From positions 1-6,387 of the forward strand of contig JAESSX010000240.1 in the NCBI GenBank assembly GCA_016763915.1: DNA of 6,387 nucleotides. Reading direction: 5' to 3'. Positions 1 through 6,187 of this stretch are shown here, one piece after another (the first letter of the stretch is position 1; each line of letters opens with the position of its first letter). Under the pieces are notes generated by a model. It saw only the letters and a program-made list of their open reading frames with translations. It was not told the DNA's origin and ran no database searches. Origin of the DNA: Rhodospirillales bacterium (GTDB lineage Bacteria > Pseudomonadota > Alphaproteobacteria > Rhodospirillales_A > Casp-alpha2). The position numbers were made by a program, and so were the translations under genes.

Positions 1-728
1 CCGCACTGAATCTCGTCGGCAATGACGGTAACCCCGGCGGCTTTGGCTTGCGCACACAGCTCGCGCAGCCAATGAGCGTCCAGCGGGACATAACCGCGGG
101 CCCCTTGGATGGGCTCGAAGATCAGGCACGAGATGGCGGACCAATTAATGTCTGTCTCGCCGGGCTTCAAGACGTCGACAAATGACGCCAGAGATTGCCG
201 GATCGGCGTTTCATGCAAGGCCATGGAACGTTGTGACGTGGTGGCGCTAAGCGCATCAAGGCCGAGACCATGAAATCCGCCCACGATGGCGAGAATTTTC
301 CCCGGACGGTTGCGCAGCGCAAGCGACAGCGCCGTGCTTACTGCGAAACTGCCTCCCACTTGGAACAGGACCTTGAAGTCGACCACATCGAGAGCATTGG
401 TCAGCCAGCGCGCAAATTTCTCGGCTTCGGGCGGATAAATCCCGGCGACCAGATCGGCTTTCGGATGTGCGGGAAGACGTATGTCCTCGTTGCAATGGCC
501 GAAGTTCACGGCCCCGTAAGAGCTGCACAAGTCGGTGAAGTCTTCAGTTGTTCCGTCATCATGGCTAAGCGTCAGGCTTGCGTTCAAGGCCCGGCTACAC
601 GTCCAATGCTCTCCGAAAGCACGGGATTCATCGAGATCGCTAAGACGCCGGTTCGTTGCATCGAAAATGCCGCCAGCTGGGGCCGCTTTATCGTCGGCCG
701 CATGGCGATAGTCAGTACGAGAGTCCAT
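1..728 (-). CDS. Class-III PLP-dependent aminotransferase, N-terminal 242 residues (runs off left edge)
   Basis: The frame is open from an ATG at 728 to the window edge, so the C-terminal half, including the expected PLP-binding lysine, is not in view. Visible class-III (ornithine/diaminobutyrate/GABA-type) landmarks are YGAVNFGH (71-78, the 'GxxxxGH' early motif), GGSFAVSTALSLAL (125-138, equivalent of the phosphate-binding 'GSEAxExAxKLA' segment), GGFHGLGLDALSATTS (150-165, the 'FHG' loop), EPIQGARGYVP (205-215) and IADEIQCG (236-243), where D238 is the expected PLP N1 partner. The start is supported by GAGGAA nine bases upstream (738-743). The opening around residues 33-78 recalls diaminobutyrate aminotransferases, but substrate cannot be assigned. 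An oddity is Phe at 128, where family members usually have Glu in GSEA. It would be a cytosolic transaminase. The gene points away from the rest of the window, so the context gives no pathway. Family assignment is strong, substrate unknown. Confidence 0.88.
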   Translation of the reverse strand, partial: MDSRTDYRHAADDKAAPAGGIFDATNRRLSDLDESRAFGEHWTCSRALNASLTLSHDDGTTEDFTDLCSSYGAVNFGHCNEDIRLPAHPKADLVAGIYPPEAEKFARWLTNALDVVDFKVLFQVGGSFAVSTALSLALRNRPGKILAIVGGFHGLGLDALSATTSQRSMALHETPIRQSLASFVDVLKPGETDINWSAISCLIFEPIQGARGYVPLDAHWLRELCAQAKAAGVTVIADEIQC

Positions 729-737
729 ATTCAACAC

Positions 738-743
738 TTCCTC
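738..743 (-). promoter_or_regulatory. Ribosome binding site of the aminotransferase gene
   Basis: GAGGAA on the minus strand lies nine bases before the ATG at 728. It is a near-consensus Shine-Dalgarno and decides this start. Confidence 0.6.
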
Positions 744-992
744 GAAGATTAATTATTTGATCGGTTCGAAATCGCGGCGAATGCGAGTTGTTTATCGCGA
801 TATTTTCCATACCCGGCAGCGTTTCGCCTGGATCGGGCGGCCATGGATCGGTAACGGAATTCAAAATACCCCGTGTAATCCCCGTGTGAGCCCCATACGG
901 ACATTAAACAAGAACGAAATAGCGGGAAGAAATAGAAATTGTCGGCAAATAGATCGTATTATTATTAAGTTTCCCGCTTAAATTAATAATTC

Positions 993-1017
993 AGAAGAAA
1001 ACTTCTAACGATTTTTT
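993..1017 (+). terminator. Weak terminator-like hairpin with T run
   Basis: AGAAG, a four-A loop and CTTCT form a 5-bp stem at 993-1006, and six Ts follow at 1012-1017 after a 5-base gap. The stem is AT-rich and the T run is displaced, and no gene ends just upstream on the plus strand. It is therefore only a formal match to an intrinsic terminator. Confidence 0.15.
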
Positions 1018-1046
1018 GTATTGTGAAATCATTATAAGCGAAGCTA

Positions 1047-1110
1047 TGGGTGAGAGTCCCAATATTTAAAATTTATTGGTGGGTAATATGGGGACAGTTT
1101 ACTTAATTCC
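1047..1110. repeat. Clustered inverted repeats with a mobile-element-like end motif
   Basis: This 64-bp stretch has TGGG/CCCA (1047-1061) overlapping CCAATA/TATTGG (1059-1079). It is followed by TGGGGACAGTTTACTTAATT at 1089-1108. From memory, the GGGGACAG-TTTACTTAATTCC type of string recurs near small non-autonomous elements linked to IS200-like/REP-associated (Y1) transposases. No transposase is present here. If it is an element end, it lies just before the point where 23S similarity begins and could mark the event that removed the rest of that gene. The assignment is tentative. Confidence 0.25.
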
Positions 1111-1149
1111 TTATTGCACGGGCTCATTCCCACTCCATCCCTATAACAC

Positions 1150-1322
<173 letters not shown>

Positions 1323-1442
1323 CGATCCATTCATGCGTATGGATAAGTCCCTTGACCGGGACACGTCGCGAGACACCCAGATTACGGAAAATTACCAAAT
1401 TACACTGGAAAACAATGTGCAATGGCGGTTCGTCCGTTTTGA
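1323..1442 (+). other. 23S-5S internal transcribed spacer with two hairpins
   Basis: The 120-nt spacer between the 23S tail and 5S contains two adjacent perfect inverted repeats: ATCCAT/ATGGAT at 1325-1344 and GTCCC/GGGAC at 1347-1362. In intact operons such stems near the 23S end can take part in rRNA processing. No tRNA is encoded here. The layout is that of an ordinary alphaproteobacterial rrn operon tail. Confidence 0.6.
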
Positions 1443-2117
1443 TGACCTGGTGGTTATGGCGAGGGTGCCCCACCCGATCCCATCTCGAACTCGGACGTGA
1501 AACCCCTCAGCGCCGATGGTACTTCGTCTTAAGGCGTGGGAGAGTAGGTCTTTGAGAGTCGTTCCGGCGTCACATCCGATGATCCAATAATCGCGCACTT
1601 TTTTAGTCTGTTCGTTTACGGCGATGGCCCAGAGGTCACGGGCGCGAGAAAGCAGAAGAGGCAGGCGAAGGCCCAGCGGTATACGCAGGACAAGGCCACA
1701 CGAAGGGGATAAAGTTTCTGCGTTGGGGAGAAGTATCTGAACCGAGGAGTCGCTTCGTTCAATCTTCAGAATAAAACCGCCGTTGAGAAGGTTCAGTCCA
1801 GATACACGTGCACCGGCTTGTTGGAGCAGGGAAAGAAGAGGTGTGTCGCTGTTTTCGACCAAGTCGGCTTCGAGTGTCGGGCCAATGGTCCAAAACGGCA
1901 TGGTGCGCCCGGCATCGGCATCCGTGTCCGCATAGGCGTGAAGACCCCACTTGGCAGCAAGGAGATCAGTGTTCGTTTGTTGGAATACGGGGAAACCAAA
2001 GGGTCGAGATTCTTGATTATCGTTTGGGGGCGGGGATTTGCATTCGGTTCGGTAGTCAGGGTTGCGTCGGAGGAATTCCCAAGCTTGGCGGCTTTCTGTT
2101 CGTGATGGGGTGGGCAC
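1392..2117 (-). CDS. DUF6499/DUF2285-type protein, C-terminally truncated and fused to antisense 5S sequence
   Basis: The N-terminal segment AWEFLRRNPDYR, a few residues after the start, is the signature of the short DUF6499 domain. A stretch containing AAKWGLHAYADTDADAG and MPFWTIGPTL, then a leucine/proline-rich part ending in RIPLGLRLPLLLSRARDLWA, follows the pattern of DUF2285 (KWGL.FA.D, FW, LR..LPL, LW). These proteins are small putative DNA-binding regulators often found in alphaproteobacterial conjugative or integrative elements. The family normally continues with a helical, HTH-like end of some 60 residues. Here the last ~52 codons instead run through the antisense of the 5S gene and its spacer to a stop at 1392, so the native C-terminus is lost. 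The GTG at 2117 is preferred because AAGGA lies seven bases before it. An ATG at 2156 adds 13 residues but has no ribosome binding site. It is probably a pseudogene. Confidence 0.6.
   Translation of the reverse strand: MPTPSRTESRQAWEFLRRNPDYRTECKSPPPNDNQESRPFGFPVFQQTNTDLLAAKWGLHAYADTDADAGRTMPFWTIGPTLEADLVENSDTPLLSLLQQAGARVSGLNLLNGGFILKIERSDSSVQILLPNAETLSPSCGLVLRIPLGLRLPLLLSRARDLWAIAVNEQTKKVRDYWIIGCDAGTTLKDLLSHALRRSTIGAEGFHVRVRDGIGWGTLAITTRSSKRTNRHCTLFSSVIW
1443..1556 (+). rRNA. 5S rRNA with altered 3' end (probable remnant)
   Basis: The sequence has all internal 5S landmarks. CCTGGTGGTTATGGCGAGGG is the start (helix I 5' strand into helix II). CCCGATCCCATCTCGAACTC (1472-1491) is the loop B/C region. 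CAGCGCCGATGGTACTTCGT then CTTAAGGCGTGGGAGAGTAGGTC (1509-1550) covers helices IV/V. In related 5S genes the molecule ends with something like GCCGCCAGG, which pairs with the 5' CCTGGTGG. Here the bases after GTAGGTC are TTTGAGAGTCG, which cannot form helix I. The gene therefore looks truncated at about 1550 by a rearrangement. It may still be transcribed, but a stable mature 5S is doubtful. The reading frame of the neighbouring minus-strand gene overlaps it entirely. Confidence 0.85.
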
Positions 2118-2124
2118 GTTGGTA

Positions 2125-2129
2125 TCCTT
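2125..2129 (-). promoter_or_regulatory. Ribosome binding site favouring the GTG start at 2117
   Basis: AAGGA on the minus strand, seven bases before the GTG at 2117. The alternative ATG at 2156 is preceded by TTCTCCTT, which is not a Shine-Dalgarno. Confidence 0.45.
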
Positions 2130-2194
2130 CTTATGATTGTTTTGTAAAACTACCATAAGGAGAATTAACGAAAGCTAACTGCAGGCACGCATTT

Positions 2195-2220
2195 TGCCAA
2201 AGACGGCACTTATTTCCGTC
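2195..2220 (-). terminator. Possible weak terminator after the secretion operon
   Basis: Directly after the HlyD-like stop, the minus strand has GACGG, nine bases, then CCGTC (2220-2202), followed by TTTGGCAAAA. The stem is only 5 bp and the T run only three, so this is a poor intrinsic terminator. It is the only candidate between this operon and the next minus-strand gene. Confidence 0.25.
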
Positions 2221-3665
2221 TACCGCTCCCGCAAGCTCTCATCCTGATAGCGCTGCAAGGGGGCCAGCAAATACGTAATCACACGCCGTTTGCCGGTTTT
2301 GATCTCGACGGTGAGCGACATGCCGGGGCCGAGGTTCACGTACTTGTCTTCGACCAGCATGGTCGTGCGGTCCATATGCACGCGGGCGGGATAAACGAGG
2401 CCGAGTTTTTCGTCCTGGATGGAATCGCGGGAGACATGTAGGACTTTGCCGTCGATGGTGCCGTACTTGGTGAACGGGAAGCTATCGACCTTGATCTCTA
2501 CGACTTGCCCTTTGTGGACGAAGCCGATGTCCTTGTTCAGAACCATGGCCACGATTTCCAGCGCGGTATTGGCGGGGACGATGGTCATCAATTCTTGGGC
2601 AGGCGTGACGACGCCGCCGATGGTATGGATCGCCAGCTGTTGGACAATGCCATCGACGGGAGCGGTCAAGGTTTGGCGGTTGCTGCGGTCCTGCGCTTTG
2701 ACGAACTCCTGCTCTATTGAAGCGGCGCGCTCTCGGGTTTCAGATAAGGTCGCCAGAGTAGCATGGCGGAACTTGGCCTTGACCTGCTGCTTCCGCGCTC
2801 GCGTCGCGTTGAGAGACTGCCATGATTCTTCGAGTTTCTGGTGTTCGATGTCGAGCTGTCCTTCCTGATCGATCAGTTCTTCCTCTAACTTGACGAAGGC
2901 CATGCGCGGGAGATAGTCCTTCTCGACCAGCTTTCTTTTGCTCTCGACCCGTTCACGGATTTTTGGTAACAGATTTTCTAGCCGATCCATGCGGGCTTGG
3001 GTGGTCCGCAGTTCGGCTTCCTGTTTGGCGATGTCGCTGTCCAGGGCTGAGAGTTCCGCCCGATATTCCATCCATTGGCCCTTTAGGTAGGCCCGTTGTC
3101 CTGAGACAAGGCCCTTGGGCGCATCCTTCGGCGGGGCGAAGGCTCGGATGGGATTGCTTTCCAACAATGCACTTAACCGAGCAACGGCCATTCGCGCCGC
3201 CAACCATTCCTGTCCCAGTCGATCCTTGTCTGCGTCGGTGCCGGTCGGGTCCAGTTCGACAAGAATATCGCCTTTGCGGACGGACTGCCCGTCATCCACA
3301 TGAATGGCGCGAATGGTGCCGGATTCGATGGGCTGAATCACCTTAACCCGCTCGGACGGAATGATTTTACCCTGGGTTGTGGCGACGATGTCGATATGCC
3401 CCATCACGGCCCAGGAAATGGCGATGATGAAAAACGCGGCAATGGTCAGCGCCGTGATCCGACCCAACGGGGACGCCGGGGTCTCCATGACCTCAAGTCG
3501 CGCCGAAAGGAAGGCCAGTTCCGCGCGGGCGCGCCGGGCCCCTTTGGCTTCCGTCTTGTCCTTGTCTTTCTCCTCAGCCCAGGCGGCGCGGAAAACGGAA
3601 ATGTGATGACCAATATTGGTGAACAAGCCGTCCAGACGGTCACGGAGGTTATGCAGGGCTTCCAT
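2220..3665 (-). CDS. Type I secretion membrane fusion protein, HlyD family
   Basis: The 481-residue product (E. coli HlyD is 478) is the periplasmic adaptor that links the inner-membrane ABC exporter to a TolC-type channel. It has a charged cytoplasmic N-terminus (1-68, rich in K/E around 30-50), one membrane segment (about 69-88, ITALTIAAFFIIAISWAVMG), and a first half of the lipoyl-like domain (about 100-140, GTIRAIHVDDGQSVRKGDIL). A long coiled coil follows (about 190-328), then the second lipoyl half (TLTAPVDGIVQQLAIHTIGG, 332-351). A C-terminal beta domain contains VNLGPGMSLTVEIKTGKR (443-460) and the conserved end segment LLAPLQRYQDESLRER. The ATG at 3665 is chosen over the one at 3689 because it follows the transporter stop directly (TGAcATG) and has GAGGA five bases ahead. 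The pair is clearly an operon. The length and all family landmarks are intact. Confidence 0.95.
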   Translation of the reverse strand: MEALHNLRDRLDGLFTNIGHHISVFRAAWAEEKDKDKTEAKGARRARAELAFLSARLEVMETPASPLGRITALTIAAFFIIAISWAVMGHIDIVATTQGKIIPSERVKVIQPIESGTIRAIHVDDGQSVRKGDILVELDPTGTDADKDRLGQEWLAARMAVARLSALLESNPIRAFAPPKDAPKGLVSGQRAYLKGQWMEYRAELSALDSDIAKQEAELRTTQARMDRLENLLPKIRERVESKRKLVEKDYLPRMAFVKLEEELIDQEGQLDIEHQKLEESWQSLNATRARKQQVKAKFRHATLATLSETRERAASIEQEFVKAQDRSNRQTLTAPVDGIVQQLAIHTIGGVVTPAQELMTIVPANTALEIVAMVLNKDIGFVHKGQVVEIKVDSFPFTKYGTIDGKVLHVSRDSIQDEKLGLVYPARVHMDRTTMLVEDKYVNLGPGMSLTVEIKTGKRRVITYLLAPLQRYQDESLRER

Positions 3666-3666
3666 G

Positions 3667-6030
3667 TCAATCCTCGTTTTCCGGCGCATGCCCAGTCGGT
3701 GCCGTCTGCAACCCTTTCAAGGTGACAGGGCGGCGGACGACGGTGAGACCTTGGGCGTCTTTGCTGACGACGGCGCGTTCTGCCGGTGCTGAGGCAGGGG
3801 TAGTCTTGACGGGTGCGCCCTTCGATTGGCACTGCCAGAGATAGGCATAGCGCCCGCCGGTTTTGAGCAGGCTGGCGTGAGTGCCGTCCTCGACCAGTTC
3901 TCCCCCCTCGATGGTGATGATGCGGTGGCAGTCGCGCACGGTGGACAGTCGATGCGCGATGATAAACACGGTGCGCCCGTCGCAGATGCGACGCATGTTT
4001 TCTTGAATCACTTGTTCGGACTCGTAATCGAGCGCCGACGTTGCCTCGTCAAAGATGAGAATGCGCGGATTGGTGACCAAGGCCCGGGCAATGGCGATGC
4101 GTTGGCGTTGCCCGCCCGACAGGGTCGAGCCGCGTTCCCCGATCATGGTGTCGTAGCCTTCGGTCAGTTCTAAGATGAACTCGTGCGCGCCCGACAACTG
4201 CGCCGCTTCGACCACGCGCTCCATGGACATGCCCGGTTCGGCCAGCGCGATGTTGTCGCGGACCGTTCGGTTGAACAGATTGTTCTCTTGCAGCACCACG
4301 CCCACCTGTCGGCGCAACCAAGAGGGATCGATCATCGCGAGGTCCGTGCCGTCGATCAGCACCCGCCCGCTTTCCGGCAGATAAAAGCGCTGCGCCAGTT
4401 TGGTCAGCGTGCTCTTGCCTGACCCGCTGGGGCCGACGATGCCGACGATTTGGCCCGCTGGGACCTCGAGCTTAATGTGCTTGAGTATTTCCGGGCCGTC
4501 GGGGCGATAACGGAAGGTGATGTCGTCAAACAGGATATCGCCTTTGATGGTCGATAACGACGAGGAGCTAGCCCCACCGCCACCTTCGGTTTTGGTGTTG
4601 AGGATATCGCCGAGGCGTTCGACAGAGATGCGCATTTGTTGGAATTCGTTCCACATTTGCGCCAAGCGCAAGATGGGTTGACTGACCCGCCCGGACAGCA
4701 TGTTGAAGGCGACCAACTGACCGACCGTGAGGGCACCGTCGATGACCAACTTGGCGCCGAAAAAGAGCGTCAGCGCCATGGTGATTTTTTGGATTCCCTG
4801 AATGACTTGCGAGGCGATGTTGTTCAGGTTGGCGGCTTTGAACGAGGTGTGGACGTAGCCTGCCAGCTGTTCTTCCCAGCGTCGCTGCATTTGCGGCTCG
4901 ACAGCGAGCGCCTTGGCGGTCTCGATCCCGTTAACGGTTTCAACCAGGAAGGCTTGGTTCTCGGCACCGCGCTGGAATTTCTCTTCCGTCCGACGACGCA
5001 GGATCGGCGTGACGATGATCGCCGTTGCCACATAAAACGGGATCGATCCCACGACAATCCAGGTCAGCAAGGGTGCGTAATAGAACATCACGCCGAAGAA
5101 GATGAAGGTGAAGGCCAGATCGATGACCAGCGTCAGAGCCGATCCGGTAAGGAAGTTGCGAATGTTCTCCAGTTCGCGCACCCGCGCCACCACCTCGCCG
5201 ACCCGGCGCGCCCCGAAGAAAGAGATCGGCAGGTTCAGCATGTGTTTGAACAACCGACCGCCCAACTCGACGTCGATGCGGTTGGTGGTGTGCGAGAAAA
5301 CGTAGGTCCGCAAACCGCCGAGCAAAACCTCGAACACGGAGACGACGATCAGCGCGAAGATCAATACGTCCAGGCTGGTCAGTCCCCTGTGTACCAGAAC
5401 CTTGTCGATGATGACTTGGAATAACAACGGCGAGATCAGAGCGAAGACTTGGATGAACAAAGACGCGATCAGCACCTCGCCAAACAGCTTGCGATATTTA
5501 ACGACGGCGGGGATGAACCACGACACATCGAAGCGCCGCGCCTCTCCGGCAATGTGGGCACGCGTGGTCATCAGGATCAAGCGACCATGCCAGACCGTCT
5601 CCAACCCTTCGCGGGTGAGCACTTCTGGGGTGCCGGTTGAAGGGTCGTGGATCAGCGCCTTGCCGTCTCCGGCTTTGGCGATGATGACGAAAGACCCGTC
5701 GAGCAACCGGGCGATGGCGGGCAGGGGGGTCTTTTCCAACCGTTCGAACGAACTGTCGATTGCGCGGGCTTTCAGTTCCATGGCCTTAGCGGCACGCAAC
5801 AGATCGGTCTCGTCGAAGGCTTCGCCGTCTTTGCCGAAATCGTGGCTAAGTTGGTCTGCGTTGATGGGACGTTCGAGGAATTTCGCGATCAGGGCGAGGC
5901 AGGCGAGGCCGGTGTCGAGGGTGGGGACTGGGGGTGTTTCTGCCCCTTCAACCACCGATGCGTCGGTCTCGCTCCCTGGCAATGACAGGGCCACCTCGGC
6001 GGTGGAAGATGTTGGGGACGCGTCGGACAT
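3667..6030 (-). CDS. Type I secretion ABC transporter (permease/ATPase), HlyB-like with inactive C39-like domain
   Basis: The 787-residue product drives ATP-dependent export across the inner membrane with the HlyD-like partner. After a Ser/Thr/Glu-rich extension (1-37) comes a C39-like domain (about 38-155). Its start DTGLACLALI has Thr at the position of the peptidase Cys. The expected His region reads DGSFVII with Ser, so, as in HlyB, it should bind substrate rather than cut a leader. Six membrane segments lie at about 185-450, followed by a GGGGASSSS linker (482-490). The nucleotide-binding domain has Walker A GPSGSGKST (533-541), Q-loop Gln (VLQEN, 578-582), signature LSGGQ (637-641), Walker B ILIFDE (657-662), D-loop SALD (665-668) and H-loop His693, all intact. 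A tail of about 50 residues follows. An upstream TTG at 6036 is a less likely start. The substrate is probably an RTX-type protein encoded elsewhere. Confidence 0.95.
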   Translation of the reverse strand: MSDASPTSSTAEVALSLPGSETDASVVEGAETPPVPTLDTGLACLALIAKFLERPINADQLSHDFGKDGEAFDETDLLRAAKAMELKARAIDSSFERLEKTPLPAIARLLDGSFVIIAKAGDGKALIHDPSTGTPEVLTREGLETVWHGRLILMTTRAHIAGEARRFDVSWFIPAVVKYRKLFGEVLIASLFIQVFALISPLLFQVIIDKVLVHRGLTSLDVLIFALIVVSVFEVLLGGLRTYVFSHTTNRIDVELGGRLFKHMLNLPISFFGARRVGEVVARVRELENIRNFLTGSALTLVIDLAFTFIFFGVMFYYAPLLTWIVVGSIPFYVATAIIVTPILRRRTEEKFQRGAENQAFLVETVNGIETAKALAVEPQMQRRWEEQLAGYVHTSFKAANLNNIASQVIQGIQKITMALTLFFGAKLVIDGALTVGQLVAFNMLSGRVSQPILRLAQMWNEFQQMRISVERLGDILNTKTEGGGGASSSSLSTIKGDILFDDITFRYRPDGPEILKHIKLEVPAGQIVGIVGPSGSGKSTLTKLAQRFYLPESGRVLIDGTDLAMIDPSWLRRQVGVVLQENNLFNRTVRDNIALAEPGMSMERVVEAAQLSGAHEFILELTEGYDTMIGERGSTLSGGQRQRIAIARALVTNPRILIFDEATSALDYESEQVIQENMRRICDGRTVFIIAHRLSTVRDCHRIITIEGGELVEDGTHASLLKTGGRYAYLWQCQSKGAPVKTTPASAPAERAVVSKDAQGLTVVRRPVTLKGLQTAPTGHAPENED
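3671..3675 (-). promoter_or_regulatory. Ribosome binding site of the HlyD-like gene, inside the transporter gene end
   Basis: GAGGA five bases before the ATG at 3665, lying in the last sense codons of the upstream transporter gene. The transporter TGA (3669-3667) and the ATG are separated by a single C. This points to translational coupling and excludes the upstream ATG at 3689 as the main start. Confidence 0.7.
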
Positions 6031-6187
6031 GAACAACTGCTTTGTCGTTAATGATATTAATAGCTACTGATCAGGGATCAAGAAATCATATCCATTCTTT
6101 CTCATTGCGCTTCGTTTTTATAGTATAAATTACGAAGTAAGCAACAAATGGTTGTGGTCGAAAAGCCACGGGGGAATGAACCAGGGA
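6031..6187. promoter_or_regulatory. Divergent intergenic region with inverted repeats
   Basis: This 157-bp AT-rich region separates the minus-strand secretion operon from the plus-strand protease-like gene and must carry promoters for both. It contains TGATC-AGG-GATCA (6068-6080), a perfect 5-bp inverted repeat, and CTTCGT/ACGAAG arms (6110-6115 and 6132-6137) around an A/T-only core that includes TATAGTATAAAT. Such a dyad over candidate -10 elements would suit an operator, but no regulator is identified. No clear Shine-Dalgarno precedes the transporter ATG at 6030. Confidence 0.45.
6120..6147 (-). promoter_or_regulatory. Candidate promoter of the type I secretion operon
   Basis: On the minus strand TTGTTG (6147-6142) and TACTAT (6125-6120) are 16 bases apart, an approximate sigma-70-like pair about 90 bp before the transporter start. 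TATACT overlaps the -10 with a shorter spacer. It lies inside the CTTCGT/ACGAAG dyad. It is a motif match only. Confidence 0.3.

Larger units (their letters stand above)
729..1149. other. AT-rich intergenic region with short inverted repeats, no gene seen
   Basis: About 420 bp between the aminotransferase start and the 23S fragment hold no convincing gene on either strand. The one open frame of some size (757-981, plus) has no recognisable motif and no ribosome binding site. From about 900 to 1145 the DNA turns markedly AT-rich compared with the flanking genes. It contains inverted repeats at 965-981 (TTAAG/CTTAA), 993-1006 (AGAAG/CTTCT, followed by a T run at 1012-1017) and 1059-1079 (CCAATA/TATTGG). 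The aminotransferase promoter must lie in it if that gene has its own, but no good -35/-10 pair was found. Confidence 0.6.

Noticed and set aside
270..752. Plus-strand open frame of 160 codons opposite the aminotransferase
   Set aside because: The minus-strand frame carries clear class-III aminotransferase motifs and a ribosome binding site, while the plus-strand translation has none.
757..981. Small plus-strand open frame of 74 codons between the aminotransferase and the 23S fragment
   Set aside because: It has no ribosome binding site or recognisable motif and drifts into AT-rich DNA, so there is not enough to call a gene.
1041..1065. GGGTGAGAGTCCC as a possible fragment of a group II intron
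   Set aside because: The short string is only loosely similar to intron domain I sequence. There is no reverse transcriptase frame and no domain V hairpin nearby.
1570..1606. T6 run after the 5S as an rrn terminator
   Set aside because: No adequate GC-rich stem precedes the T run, and the DNA there belongs to the minus-strand gene rather than to the rrn operon.
4636..5424. Long plus-strand open frame (262 codons) opposite the ABC transporter
   Set aside because: It is the antisense of the membrane domain of a well-supported transporter gene, has no recognisable domain, and arises from GC-rich codon structure.
5402..6070. Plus-strand open frame of 222 codons at the start of the transporter gene
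   Set aside because: It is a shadow of the C39-like domain coding sequence, with no family motif.
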